From the NCBI RefSeq assembly GCF_014655595.1, contig NZ_BNBL01000011.1, positions 144,683-208,682 of the forward strand: DNA of 64,000 bases, written 5' to 3'. Position 1 is the stretch's first letter; each line of letters starts with the position of its first letter. The position numbers and the translations under genes were made by a program. The notes beneath the pieces are model-generated. The model did no database searches, was not told the origin of the DNA, and worked only from the letters and a program-made list of their open reading frames with translations. This DNA comes from Streptomyces griseocarneus (lineage in GTDB: Bacteria > Actinomycetota > Actinomycetes > Streptomycetales > Streptomycetaceae). Of this stretch, positions 34,889 to 43,890 are shown piece by piece.

Positions 34889-35070
34889 CTGCACGATGGT
34901 AGGACCCAGCCGGCCGGATCCGCAGACGCACGCCGAACGCATCCAGCCGACGCGGCCCCAGGCACCCGCCCGGCAACACCGTCACCAACCAAGATGGGCC
35001 TCCCTGTGTAGGTGAACCGGCAAGGGCCGCCGCTGGGCGTCCACTCCCAGGGGCGGCGGCCCGGTCCGAC

Positions 35071-35832
35071 TCAGCTCAGCCTGGCCGTTGCGTACGCCTC
35101 GATGGCGTCCCGCTGGTAGGCGGCCAGGCCCGGGGCGATCGCCTCGTACGCAGCGCACCACGGCTCGTTGTCCACGCATGAGCGCCCGATCGCCCGGAAC
35201 TCCTCGGCGGAGACGGCGCGCAGTTCGGCCAGCGCCTGATATTGGGCGTCGACCTCGGCCTGCACCTGGTCGGCGTCGGCGGACAGACCGGCGACCATGA
35301 ACTCGGCCATACGGATCATCTGTGCGGTCCGCCGGCGGTGCCCCGCGTCGATCTCGGCCTCGCTCATCGCCGCGGTGCGCCGCCGATTGTCCTCGGCCAG
35401 CTCGGGAAAGTCCCGCAGACTCTCCTCGTACGCAGCGGGCCGAACGCCCTCGAACAGGTTCTCCGGTCGGTTGATGCTGGTCATGGGCCTACCGTCCTTC
35501 CTGGACTGCTCCAGATCGGTGATCGTGCGGGAGACGGTCTCAGCCAGGGCATCGAGGCGGTCCCGCTCTGCCAGCAGCCGACCGTGGTGCCCGCGCAGGG
35601 CCTCCAGCTCGTCGACCTGCTCGGCCAGGATCCGCCCGATCTCGGGCAGCCCCACCCCGAGCTCCCGCAGCACGAGAATCTGCTGCAGTTTCAGCAGCTG
35701 CCGCTCCTCGTAATGGCGGTGCCCATTGGTACCGATCCACGCCGGCGGCAGCAGCCCCACCTCGTCGTAGTGCCGCAACGTCCGGGCCGTCACGCCCGAC
35801 ATCCGCGCGACCTCCGCGATCGGCCACCCCAT
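35071..35832 (-). CDS. MerR-family regulator with TipAS ligand-binding domain
   Basis: The 253-residue protein is read from the ATG at 35832 behind GGGAGG. The N-terminal 70 residues are a MerR winged helix (IAEVARMSGVTARTLRHYDEVGLL, then HRHYEERQL) followed by a long coiled-coil dimerisation helix. The C-terminal 120 residues are helical with NRRRTAAMSEAEIDAGHRRRTAQMIRMAEFM and AYEAIAPGLAAYQRDAIEAY, the arrangement of TipAL-type TipAS domains that bind thiopeptides or other amphipathic drugs. The classic capturing Cys of TipAS is not evident, apart from Cys residues in RSCVDNEPWC near the end. It may sense a multidrug ligand. Confidence 0.85.
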   Translation of the reverse strand: MGWPIAEVARMSGVTARTLRHYDEVGLLPPAWIGTNGHRHYEERQLLKLQQILVLRELGVGLPEIGRILAEQVDELEALRGHHGRLLAERDRLDALAETVSRTITDLEQSRKDGRPMTSINRPENLFEGVRPAAYEESLRDFPELAEDNRRRTAAMSEAEIDAGHRRRTAQMIRMAEFMVAGLSADADQVQAEVDAQYQALAELRAVSAEEFRAIGRSCVDNEPWCAAYEAIAPGLAAYQRDAIEAYATARLS

Positions 35833-36081
35833 GCCCGCCTCCCCCACGATCACTCCACCGGGCCGGTCTCTCCGGCCCTGCCCAGGACGGTAGAAGCTGC
35901 CGCAGCGGCAGCTTCAACCCCGGCATCCAGATTCCCCCGGCCCATCCTGTGCAGGCACACCGACACCGAATACGACCGGCCGGCGCGGGAACGCCGATGC
36001 TGTCGAGACACGGGCTCGACGACCGGCGGATCATGGAAAACGAAGTTGACCGCCAGAGCCAAGGGCAGGAAAGTGCAGCTC

Positions 36082-36567
36082 ATGGAGTGCGCGGAATACG
36101 AGGAACTGGTACCCGAAGGCAGTCTGTCCTCAGAGCAAGCGGCAGATCTGTTCGAGGAGATGCACGACCTGTTCGGGATGAGCGTATCGGTGGGAGTTGA
36201 GGCTGACGCCCCTGTTTCCCACCTGGTCAAGCGCCTGGCTCAGCAGATCCGGGCCGGGATCGGCGAACCGGACTGCCGGATCCAGATCAGCGACAACGGC
36301 CGGGACGCGGTCATAGGGCCGACCGGGCTGAACGTCGACGACCCGCAGGGCGCGCTTCAGCTCGCGATGATGGCCCTCGGCGGCACGTGGGACAACCCAG
36401 GCGTCACTGACACCGGCGCAGGCCCGGTGCTGCACACCAGTCGGCCGGTCGCCCGGCGTTCTGACGAGATCGGCATTGACCCGGGTCCACCTGTGGGCCG
36501 GAACCGCATGGGCGTTCATCAAGTACGCCGAGGAGCACGCCTGACCGTTCCGCCGACCTTCTGGTGA
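36082..36567 (+). CDS. Hypothetical protein, 3' end probably frameshifted
   Basis: The 161-residue frame from ATG 36082 begins ECAEYEELVPEGSLSSEQAADLFEEMHDLFG and contains RIQISDNGRDAVIGPTGLNV. From about residue 115 it becomes Pro/Arg-rich, whereas the next frame over 36465-36543 reads VHLWAGTAWAFIKYAEEHA and stops at 36543, which looks like genuine protein. A one-base shift around 36420-36470 is therefore likely. No family is recognised. Confidence 0.45.
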   Translation: MECAEYEELVPEGSLSSEQAADLFEEMHDLFGMSVSVGVEADAPVSHLVKRLAQQIRAGIGEPDCRIQISDNGRDAVIGPTGLNVDDPQGALQLAMMALGGTWDNPGVTDTGAGPVLHTSRPVARRSDEIGIDPGPPVGRNRMGVHQVRRGARLTVPPTFW

Positions 36568-36697
36568 GAACAAGCGCGGACATGGCTGAGCACCACCCGA
36601 AGCGCTGGGCATTCGTTGCTGGTACTTTCCGCGTCAAGGGACGCCAAGCACCCACTTGCCTGGCTCAGTCAAGCGACTGCTCAAGTCCCTGCAGAGA

Positions 36698-36886
36698 TCA
36701 GGGTGCGAGGCAGCCAGTGGCTGGGACTTCAGTGGGGAGTCCAGGGTTGGCCAGGTCCACGAGACCCGTGACTTCTTGAACGGCACAGTCGACAGTCGCC
36801 ACTGGGTCCGGCACGGCATTGGCCGGCGTGGCGAGGAAGCCGAGGAACGCGAGGCCCCCGATAGCTGCTGCGGCGATACGGCGCAC
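36698..36886 (-). CDS. Small secreted peptide
   Basis: The 62-residue protein is read from a GTG at 36886, preceded by GAGGGGGGC. It is a Sec signal peptide (RRIAAAAIGGLAFLGFLATPANA) plus a mature part of about 37 residues with two Cys, one in ATVDCAVQEVTGL and one in the C-terminal ATGCLAP. Short secreted peptides with one disulfide and a CLAP-like tail are common in streptomycetes; the role is unknown. It is not a chaplin by sequence. Confidence 0.6.
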   Translation of the reverse strand: MRRIAAAAIGGLAFLGFLATPANAVPDPVATVDCAVQEVTGLVDLANPGLPTEVPATGCLAP

Positions 36887-37178
36887 GAACGCCCCCCTCT
36901 TGAAGGCAGCCGTGGCCCCGTCGGCGTCCGCGATCACGAACTGCCTTGTGCTGTCGGCGGACCCGGTCCGACAGCCTGCCAGGTTTTCCAGATACCAGAC
37001 GACGCCAACACGGGTCCTTCCGGCCGGCGACAGCGCCGTTGAGGACGTTGGCGCCCGGGTCGGCCGCTGAGGCCGGCATGCCGCCGGCGACTTGGCTTGC
37101 CCTTCAGCGTCTTGCCGTGGCGGTCTTCCGTGATCGGCCGAGTTGGAACGCCCGTGCGACACAGGGCGTTGTCAGAGC

Positions 37179-37511
37179 ATGGTGCGCTTACTGACAAGCC
37201 CGTTCGTGGCCCTGATCGTCGTGGTGCCTCTGTTCGTTCTGGCAGCGTTGCGGAAGGTGGTTCAACGGGCCCAGGGACGAGGGTGGTTGCCCGGCCGCTT
37301 CCAGGAACGGGCATATGGAAGCCGGGGCGTGGGCGCCACGGCCACCGAGGAACTGCACGCCTTGATCTACCCGAGCAAGCGGGTCCAGCTGGAACAACGC
37401 CGCATCGAGCTGGTCCTTCGCGACGACGAACAAGAGGGAGCTCCCCGCAAGGCCGGGATCGATCTCGACGCCGGCACGGCCCGCTTGCGGCGACGCGCGC
37501 GGTCAGCCTGA
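37179..37511 (+). CDS. DUF6191-like membrane-anchored protein
   Basis: The 110-residue protein begins with a single membrane helix (SPFVALIVVVPLFVLAAL) and continues with a basic cytoplasmic part. The C-terminal block TEELHALIYPSKRVQLEQRRIELVLRDDEQEGAP and GIDLDAGTARL matches what I know as DUF6191. Function is unknown. Confidence 0.65.
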   Translation: MVRLLTSPFVALIVVVPLFVLAALRKVVQRAQGRGWLPGRFQERAYGSRGVGATATEELHALIYPSKRVQLEQRRIELVLRDDEQEGAPRKAGIDLDAGTARLRRRARSA

Positions 37512-37596
37512 GCCGGTAGCGAACGGGCAGAAAGGCTGTGACGGTGCGCCCCGACAGCGTCGCGGCCAAGTGGGATGTGGTGAGAGCAGCGGTGGG

Positions 37597-38064
37597 CTAG
37601 GCCAGGGTGCTGCCGGTGTTCCGCATCATCTGCTGGAGCACCCTGAGGGTGGTGACGTAGTCGGCGTCGTCGATGCCGTGGTGAATGCGGTCGCGGATTG
37701 CCGGAGCATGCTGCTTGAAGCCGACGCGGGCTTCGTCTCCTGCCTCGGTGATCCACAGCCGTCCCTCGGTGTCGAGGGTCAGCCAGCCGCGTTCCAGCAG
37801 GACCTCCGACTCCGCCTTCAGGTCATCCTCGGGCCTGATGTAGGAGCTCATGGCCTGGTGGAGTTCGGGGATGGTCATGCCGTGGCCATCGGGCGAGATG
37901 TCATTCTTCGACAGGTTGCGCAACAGCCAGTACTGGGGCTGGGTGAAACCGAGCTCGGCCTGCTGGGCGCGGGTGAACGCGATGAGGGCCTCGTAGGCCA
38001 TTCCGGTCCAGTACGCGGCCGGCTGGGCGGCGAGCTCGGCATCGGAGATGTGTTCTGTCGTCAC
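37597..38064 (-). CDS. MarR-like winged-helix regulator
   Basis: The 155-residue protein is read from the GTG at 38064 with AAGGAG 7 nt upstream. The core LGFTQPQYWLLRNLSKN, MTIPELHQAM and LLERGWLTLDTEGRLWITEAG follow the MarR helix-turn-helix and wing, with N- and C-terminal helices for dimerisation. It stands alone; the neighbouring membrane protein on the same strand is upstream, separated by 173 bp. Target unknown. Confidence 0.75.
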   Translation of the reverse strand: MTTEHISDAELAAQPAAYWTGMAYEALIAFTRAQQAELGFTQPQYWLLRNLSKNDISPDGHGMTIPELHQAMSSYIRPEDDLKAESEVLLERGWLTLDTEGRLWITEAGDEARVGFKQHAPAIRDRIHHGIDDADYVTTLRVLQQMMRNTGSTLA

Positions 38065-38237
38065 GTGCGTGCTCCTTGAGGGCGGATGATCACCGATGCG
38101 AGCACCGTAGGAGCTCAAGTCCGCTTGAGGTCAAGCTGCTCGACTGGCCGAGTCGCCTGCTCGGGTCAGGACAAAGACGTAGCGGCGCACTGGTGCGTCC
38201 AGGTCGACCCGCCCCCGTACCACCAGGCCGACAGGGA

Positions 38238-39032
38238 TCAGGCGGGCTCCAGCAAGGACGTGCACACCGCGAAGCTGAGGAATCCGAGGAACCCGAGCGT
38301 CGTGATCGCCATCATGAAACCAACATCGACAACAGCCCCCTGGCTGGTGAAGTTCACGTAGAGAGCGGCAGAAGTCGTCGCCGCAGCACAGCTGCAGAGG
38401 ATTCCCAAGGCCATCCAGCGGGCCCCTGACCGCGGAATGGAAAAGCGGGTCACAAAGAAACCCCAGCGGTGGATGAAAAACCCGCCGACACTCCAGGCCA
38501 GAAGCACAACCAGGAAGCAACCGGAGACGATTCTCGTGGAAATCGGCGCCCCGTCTTGGAACTTGGCCGACAAGTACGCTTCCAACGGCCCTTGCAAGTC
38601 GGCAAAGCAGAGCAGTGGAAGGAACTGGGTGAGAACGCGCCGTGTGTACTTCGCTGCCGAGCCGCCCGGCACAAGCGAGTCGAGGAGAAGGACGATGAAC
38701 AGCGTGAGCAAGAGAGACGAAAACGCAAGGGACGTCCCCGAGAGCAACGACCCCAGGAGCGTTCTGTACACATCATCGGATGCCGCCACAACGGACCCGT
38801 AGGAGACTGCGGTGACACTGAGAGCAAAAAACGAGGAGATGCCGACCGTCAGCGTCTCTCCTAAGTCATCGCCCCCCGATCCACTTGCTCGCTCTCTGGT
38901 CAGGGAGATGACAACAATGACCGCGGTGAAGGCGAAGCCGGCCAAAATGGCCGAGAAGTTCGAATAGAGAACCAGCGTATCCCGAACAGCGGAAGGGTCG
39001 CGAAGCGGTGCGACTGAACTGAGCAGGGTCAT
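38238..39032 (-). CDS. Polytopic membrane protein of unknown function
   Basis: The protein has about seven hydrophobic helices, beginning with LYSNFSAILAGFAFTAVIVVISL. The start is uncertain: ATG 39032 (264 residues) is chosen over a TTG at 39092. Neither has a clear ribosome site. Third-position GC is visibly lower than in neighbours, which suggests a different origin. No family motif is recognised. Confidence 0.65.
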   Translation of the reverse strand: MTLLSSVAPLRDPSAVRDTLVLYSNFSAILAGFAFTAVIVVISLTRERASGSGGDDLGETLTVGISSFFALSVTAVSYGSVVAASDDVYRTLLGSLLSGTSLAFSSLLLTLFIVLLLDSLVPGGSAAKYTRRVLTQFLPLLCFADLQGPLEAYLSAKFQDGAPISTRIVSGCFLVVLLAWSVGGFFIHRWGFFVTRFSIPRSGARWMALGILCSCAAATTSAALYVNFTSQGAVVDVGFMMAITTLGFLGFLSFAVCTSLLEPA

Positions 39033-39208
39033 GCGAGCATCAAAAACAGAAACATGCGGCTGATCAGTGGGATTCGCAGAGGTTTCACACAAGGTGACTC
39101 AGTGCTGATTGAAGAAACGCTTCCCTAGCGTTGGGTGGTGGCGACAGCGGGTGTCTAGCCCCCCGGGGACTCCCGGGCCCCCGATCCGTGCCGTGACCGG
39201 TCCTCCCT

Positions 39209-39721
39209 TCACTCTGCTCGCAGGCGATCGAGTTCCGGAAAGGCAAGGACGTCGGCGTTGGGGAACCCCGGAACCGCGATCTCCACCGCCGGGACCCTCA
39301 GCCCCTCACCCACCTCCTCCGGCTCGTCCAGGCGCGCGTAGGCCACTTCGCCGTTCGCCGTCGCGACCTGCCAGATCCAGGGCAGGTGCACATCGCCGGG
39401 GAAGAGCAAGGGCGTGGCCATGGTGCGGGCGAGGAGCGTGGCGAGGTCCCGTTCGGCCGGGCGGTAGGACACCTCCGCTGCGAGGCCGACGTCGAACGCC
39501 CAGTCCAAGTCCCCCTTGCGTCGCTGGTAGCCGCAGAGCACGGGGGCGTCCCAGCGGCAGTCGTACGTGCCGGTCACGTCGTCACCGTCGTAGAGCTCGA
39601 CGTCGTCGACCGGCAGGGCGAAGGTCTCCGCCAGCGCCGTGGCCATCCGGGTCCGCGCGTCACGGCCCGGCGCCAGGAAGATGTAGAAAACCGGTGCGCC
39701 TTCGCTCATTCCTCCGCTCAC
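39209..39721 (-). CDS. Hypothetical protein coupled to the pentapeptide-repeat gene
   Basis: The 170-residue protein starts at a GTG at 39721 overlapping the stop of the upstream gene, or at the ATG at 39709. It opens APVFYIFLAPGRDARTRMATALAETFAL and has an acidic C-terminus (DEPEEVGEGLRV). It has no signal peptide, membrane helix or known domain. The 4-bp overlap with the pentapeptide-repeat gene implies a joint function, perhaps immunity or a binding partner. Confidence 0.65.
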   Translation of the reverse strand: MSGGMSEGAPVFYIFLAPGRDARTRMATALAETFALPVDDVELYDGDDVTGTYDCRWDAPVLCGYQRRKGDLDWAFDVGLAAEVSYRPAERDLATLLARTMATPLLFPGDVHLPWIWQVATANGEVAYARLDEPEEVGEGLRVPAVEIAVPGFPNADVLAFPELDRLRAE

Positions 39722-40422
39722 TCCTCCGCCCCCTTCTGCGGCGGCCGCACTGTTGTGGTCCGCTCACGGTAGGGACGCAGTACCTGCACACGGGCGCCCC
39801 GCCCATTGAGCCAGCGCTCCAGCTCTGGGCCCCCGAGCCTGCGCGGACCGTCACCGCCATCACCATCGCGGTCGGCGACGGTGGCCGGCCCGAACAGGGT
39901 TCCTGTCAGGCCCTCTACGACTGTCTCGTGGTCCATAAACACTCTGAAGGACGTCTCGTTCACGGTCGCCCCGGAGAGGTCCGCACCCTGCAGCCGCACG
40001 CCGTGCAACGAGGCGCCGTTGAGCCGGGCGCCCCGCAGGTTCGCGCCGGTCGCGTCGACCTCGTGCAGCTCGGAGCTTCCCAGGTTGGCGTCCTGGGCAT
40101 TGGTCCCGAGCAAGGACGCTTCGTCGAGGATCGCCTTGCTGAGACACGCGCCCGAGAGGTCCGCTCGCGCGAAGTCGGCTCCTTCGAGGTGGGCTCGGTG
40201 AAAACACGCTCCGGAGAGGGCTACCCCGCGAAGGTCCGCCTCGCACAGCAGCCCGCACGAGAAGTCCACCCTCGTGAGGTCGGCGCCTCTCAGATCGAGG
40301 AACGTCGCGTCCACTGTCCGGCCGTCCTCAGCGGACTCCCATTCCGCCAGCCACCTGGCGGCCTCTTCATCCGCCGGCAGCTTCGATATACGCCGCTCGC
40401 CATCGCATGTCTCCTCCGGCAC
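39718..40422 (-). CDS. Pentapeptide-repeat protein
   Basis: The 234-residue protein is read from the GTG at 40422 with GGAGG 8 nt upstream. About residues 40-155 are A(D/N)LxX pentapeptide repeats (for example LRGADLTRVDFSCGLLCEADLRGVALSGACF), predicting a right-handed quadrilateral beta-helix. The flanks are charged and unrelated. Such proteins include DNA-mimicking gyrase protectors and effectors; none can be chosen here. It is coupled to the gene at 39721 and divergent from the Imm49 gene across 297 bp that hold no gene. Confidence 0.88.
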   Translation of the reverse strand: MPEETCDGERRISKLPADEEAARWLAEWESAEDGRTVDATFLDLRGADLTRVDFSCGLLCEADLRGVALSGACFHRAHLEGADFARADLSGACLSKAILDEASLLGTNAQDANLGSSELHEVDATGANLRGARLNGASLHGVRLQGADLSGATVNETSFRVFMDHETVVEGLTGTLFGPATVADRDGDGGDGPRRLGGPELERWLNGRGARVQVLRPYRERTTTVRPPQKGAEE

Positions 40423-40719
40423 AGTGCAACCCTCCTCTTGTCCGGGCTTACGTATTCAGTCGTCTACGGTCAGCGGGAGCAGAGCGATGTCGCGGCCCTG
40501 CGCACGCGGCCCAGAAAGCCGTACGCTCGCTCGTCACCGCTTCCGGACGGGACACAGATCGGGCCGGTTCCGTCGACGAGGACCGCGGCCGGAAGCCTTC
40601 CACAAGCGGCACGGCCGCGACCAGCGAGATACCTGCGGCGCGGCCGTACCCCGGGCAATGTCCGAGCCCGCTGATAGCGTGCCGCTTCCGGTCGGGAAGA
40701 TCATGAGAGGACGGCAGCC

Positions 40720-41673
40720 GTGCAGGAAGTGACGCGCCACGAGGTCAGTGGGCAGCGCATGCACCAGGCGCTCGACGACATCAGCGGACGGACTCGTGGG
40801 CGGTGGCACTGGATGCGCTACGACGACCCGTCCCCGGAGAAGCTGCAGGAGATGCGCGACGACCTCCTCGACCACATCGCCGCCCGCACCATGGCGGACC
40901 TCGCGCTCGACGAGTCATCGCGCACGGCGCTGCGGACCGCGGCGGAGTGCTCCCTGGGGGTGCTGAGTGTCGGCTGCTTCCCCGACGGCGACCAGGAGAT
41001 CGTCTTCCCGCTCATCGGCGAGATGCTCAGCAGCGAGAACATCGCCTTCGGCGACGTCATCGAGCAGGCCCCCACCGCCAGGACATGGGTCGACACGTTT
41101 GAGATATGCCTGGTCAGCGGCCTGGTGTGGGAATGGCAGCGGGTGATCGGCCTGCTGCTGCGGGACGACTTCGCACCCGCGATCCGGGAGGGGGTGCCGT
41201 ACTCGAGGCTGACCTCGGTGTCGGATCCGGCCGATCTTGCGGCGATGGACGCGCTGTGCGGCTACCTGGCCCAGGCGGACGGGCACTTGCCCCGCGACTG
41301 GCCCACCGTGACCCTGTGCAAGCCGGACGCCGACGAGCGCGGCGAGGCCGCCCGGCGACTGGACGCTGTCGGCTCCGTGACACCGGACCAGCGCCTTCTG
41401 CGCGTACTCCTCGACGACGACCAGCACGCCTTCGAGGAGGCTCTCGTGGCCCGGCTCGTCGAGCACCGGGAGAGCGTGGGATCCGATCCCGCCCCCAGAA
41501 CGCTGCTGCCGCTCGGCGCCCTTGCTCTGGCCGCCCTCGCGGTACAAGTGCACGGTTGGGAGCTGGACGTCCGGTCCGACTACCTGCCGCACGGTCTGCT
41601 GGGCTCACCGGAGGCGCTGCGGCGAGCGGCGGACGCCGGCGGGAACGACCTGGGCCTTTGGACCGCCAAATAG
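40720..41673 (+). CDS. Immunity 49 (Imm49) family protein
   Basis: The 317-residue protein starts at a GTG at 40720. It matches the Imm49 pattern of streptomycetes: EVTRHEVSGQRMHQALDDI, RTALRTAAECSLGVLSVGCFPDGD, IEQAPTARTWVDTFEICLVSGLVWEWQRVIGLLLRDDFAPAIREGVPYSRLTSV and a C-terminal YLPHGLLGSPEALRRAADAGGNDLG. Imm49 members are cytosolic immunity proteins against nuclease-type polymorphic toxins. No toxin is adjacent, so it is an orphan copy that may protect against kin toxins. Confidence 0.85.
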   Translation: MQEVTRHEVSGQRMHQALDDISGRTRGRWHWMRYDDPSPEKLQEMRDDLLDHIAARTMADLALDESSRTALRTAAECSLGVLSVGCFPDGDQEIVFPLIGEMLSSENIAFGDVIEQAPTARTWVDTFEICLVSGLVWEWQRVIGLLLRDDFAPAIREGVPYSRLTSVSDPADLAAMDALCGYLAQADGHLPRDWPTVTLCKPDADERGEAARRLDAVGSVTPDQRLLRVLLDDDQHAFEEALVARLVEHRESVGSDPAPRTLLPLGALALAALAVQVHGWELDVRSDYLPHGLLGSPEALRRAADAGGNDLGLWTAK

Positions 41674-41774
41674 TCGGACCGGCCCCCGCCGGCATGTGAG
41701 ACGGCCGCACGGCCGCCCAGCGCCGCCCGGCCCGCACCCGCCGGCCGGCCACCTCACGGATGATGCCGAGCGGG

Positions 41775-42809
41775 TCAGTGGCTCGTGCCGGACTGCGCGA
41801 GGAGGCGCCGGAGCCAGCGCGTACGGGCGTCGCGGGCGTCCTGGCTGAGGGCCGCCCGCGGGGCCAGGCCGTCGAAGCCGTGGTAGGCGCCGGGCCATAC
41901 GTGCAGTTCGGCCTGCCCGCCGGCCTGCCAGATCGCGTTCGCGTACGCCACGTCCTCGTCCCGGAACATCTCGGCCGATCCGACCTCGATGTAGGCCGGG
42001 GGGAGTCCGCACAGGTCCGTGGCGCGGGCGGGGGCGGCGTAGGGCGACAGGTCCGCGGCACCGTAGCGCTCCCCCAGCAGTGCCTTCCAGGCGGTCGCGT
42101 TGGAGGTGAGGTCCCACACGCCGAGGCCCGTCATCTGATGGCTGGAGAAGGTGCTGCCGCGGTCGTCGAGCATCGGGCACAGCAGCAGTTGCCCCAGTGG
42201 CCGGGGACCGCCGCGGTCACGGGTGAGCAGGGCGAGGGCCGCGGCGAGGCCGCCGCCGGCGCTCTTGCCTCCGATGATGATGCGGTCCGCGTCGATGTCC
42301 AGTTCGGCCGCGTGCCCGGCTGCCCAGACGAGTCCGGCGTAGCAGTCCTCCAGCGGTCCGGGGTACTGCGCCCCCGGTGCCAGCCGGTACTCGACCGAGA
42401 TGACGGCCAGTTCCAGCGGGAGGGCCCACTCGCGAAGAATCCGCGGAAGCACGGACCACGCGTTGCCCATGATCATTGCGCCTCCGTGCATGTAGTACAG
42501 GAGGGGCAGCGGCCCTACGAGCCCGGAGGGACGGACGCTCACGAGCGTGACGTCCGGTCCGTCCGGCGGTCCCGGCACGCGGAACTCCGTCACCTCGAAA
42601 CGGCCATCGGCGCGGAGGTCCTCGGCCGTTGGCCTGGGCCGGGTCGTGGCATCCCGCTCTTGCCGGGCCTCAAGGTTCTCCGGGGTGACCGGTTCCCTCG
42701 ATTCGTTACCCAAGGCCGCCAGCACGACGCTCAGTTCGGGGTCGAAGGGGGGCGCCGCCATCGGTGTCGGTACACGGCCGGACCCGGGGAGCGCTTGCCT
42801 GAAGCTCAT
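41775..42809 (-). CDS. HSL-family alpha/beta hydrolase (carboxylesterase)
   Basis: The 344-residue protein has the hormone-sensitive-lipase signature HGG in LLYYMHGGAMIMG near residue 107, the nucleophile elbow GKSAGGG near residue 186, EVGSAEMFRDED with the acid and GAYHGFD with the catalytic His. Short-chain ester hydrolysis is expected. The ATG at 42809 is used; an ATG at 42761 is possible. It has no signal peptide. Monocistronic. Confidence 0.9.
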   Translation of the reverse strand: MSFRQALPGSGRVPTPMAAPPFDPELSVVLAALGNESREPVTPENLEARQERDATTRPRPTAEDLRADGRFEVTEFRVPGPPDGPDVTLVSVRPSGLVGPLPLLYYMHGGAMIMGNAWSVLPRILREWALPLELAVISVEYRLAPGAQYPGPLEDCYAGLVWAAGHAAELDIDADRIIIGGKSAGGGLAAALALLTRDRGGPRPLGQLLLCPMLDDRGSTFSSHQMTGLGVWDLTSNATAWKALLGERYGAADLSPYAAPARATDLCGLPPAYIEVGSAEMFRDEDVAYANAIWQAGGQAELHVWPGAYHGFDGLAPRAALSQDARDARTRWLRRLLAQSGTSH

Positions 42810-42888
42810 ACGGCGTAGCCAATCACGCCGCCAGGCGACACCGCTGCCCGGACCGCAGGCCCAAGACCAAGACCAAGACCACGTGTCT

Positions 42889-43836
42889 CTACACGTCGTC
42901 CCAGGCCATCGAGCTCATTCGCCAGCCGGCAGGCGTCCGGACGAACTGGGTGGTCTTGTGACCGGAGCCTTCGAACCACTCCCCCTCGAGGAACCCGGAC
43001 TTGCGGTACTCGCTGAACCGGTGCGCGATCGACCCGAAGATTTCGGTCCGCTCGGCGACTTCCCATTCGGAGAACTCCGTCAGCGTCCCATCGGTGAGGA
43101 TTTTCCGCCGGGGCTCGACGAACGCGTCGAGGTCGTGGACCACCGGCTCGGCCCCGACGTTCTGGATGATCGTTCCCTGCGGGATGAACACCTCACGGAC
43201 GATGTCGAGGTTCGGGAGGGTGCCGCCGGTGTTGGTGAACGCACCGTAGAAGGCGCGCATCAGCTGGTCGAGCTCGGCCTTGACCCCGGACGCGGGCGTT
43301 CCCCACTCTTCGGAGAGGACCGACCAGACCTCGCTGTCGTGCCGCACGCCCCGGTACGGATAGCGCTGCCGCAGCACACCGTCTCGGGTCATGCCGAGTC
43401 TGCGCGCGGCCTCGATGCTGCGGGTGTTGTGTGCCGCGACCCACCATTCGACCCGGCTCATCCCGCGTTCCTTGAAGGCCCAGTCGATCAGCGCCCGGCA
43501 TGCCCGGGTCACCAGCCCGCGGCCGGCCCCGTCCGCCTCCAGCCAGCAGCCGATCTCGCACACGCCCGAGGCGGCGTCGAACTTGGTGAACATGACGCCG
43601 CCGACCAGCGTGCCGTCCAGCCAGATCCCGTAGATCCGGGCGGCGTCCTTGGCCTGGTTGTCGGCGTAGCGCTGGAGGACAGCAGTGGCGGAGGCGAGGT
43701 CGGTGCTGAGCGTCGCCCAGGGTATCCAGGGGTCCACATGGGGCCGGGCGCGGTCGATGTGAGCGAGGAACTCCTCTGCGTGCCAGGGCTCCAGGGGGCG
43801 GAGCTGCGCGTTGTCGCCGAGCGGCAGTGCGTACAC
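42889..43836 (-). CDS. GNAT acetyltransferase fused to a SnoaL/NTF2-like domain
   Basis: The 315-residue protein is read from the GTG at 43836 after AAGG; a GTG at 43842 is too near that site. Residues 1-175 are a RimJ/RimL-type GNAT (LRPLEPWHAEEF, VCEIGCWLEADGAGRGLVTRACRALIDWAF, RSIEAARRLGMTRDGVLR). Residues 185-315 form a DUF4440/SnoaL-like cone (AELDQLMRAFYGAF, DIVREVFIPQGTIIQN, HKTTQFVRTPAGWRMSSMAWDD). Both parts are in one uninterrupted frame. It is divergent from a TetR regulator. Substrate unknown. Confidence 0.85.
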   Translation of the reverse strand: MYALPLGDNAQLRPLEPWHAEEFLAHIDRARPHVDPWIPWATLSTDLASATAVLQRYADNQAKDAARIYGIWLDGTLVGGVMFTKFDAASGVCEIGCWLEADGAGRGLVTRACRALIDWAFKERGMSRVEWWVAAHNTRSIEAARRLGMTRDGVLRQRYPYRGVRHDSEVWSVLSEEWGTPASGVKAELDQLMRAFYGAFTNTGGTLPNLDIVREVFIPQGTIIQNVGAEPVVHDLDAFVEPRRKILTDGTLTEFSEWEVAERTEIFGSIAHRFSEYRKSGFLEGEWFEGSGHKTTQFVRTPAGWRMSSMAWDDV

Positions 43837-43856
43837 GGACACCTTCCGGGGAGAGG

Positions 43857-43884
43857 TACGTAACGAGCGTTCGGTATGTAAGGT
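43857..43884. promoter_or_regulatory. Imperfect palindrome and leaderless TetR promoter
   Basis: A 24-bp imperfect dyad (9 of 12 half-site matches) at 43857-43880 lies between the fusion gene and the TetR gene and overlaps -10 TAAGGT (43879-43884), which ends 6 nt before the TetR ATG. This fits an autoregulatory operator that also controls the divergent GNAT-NTF2 gene. Confidence 0.55.
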
Positions 43885-43890
43885 AGCAGC

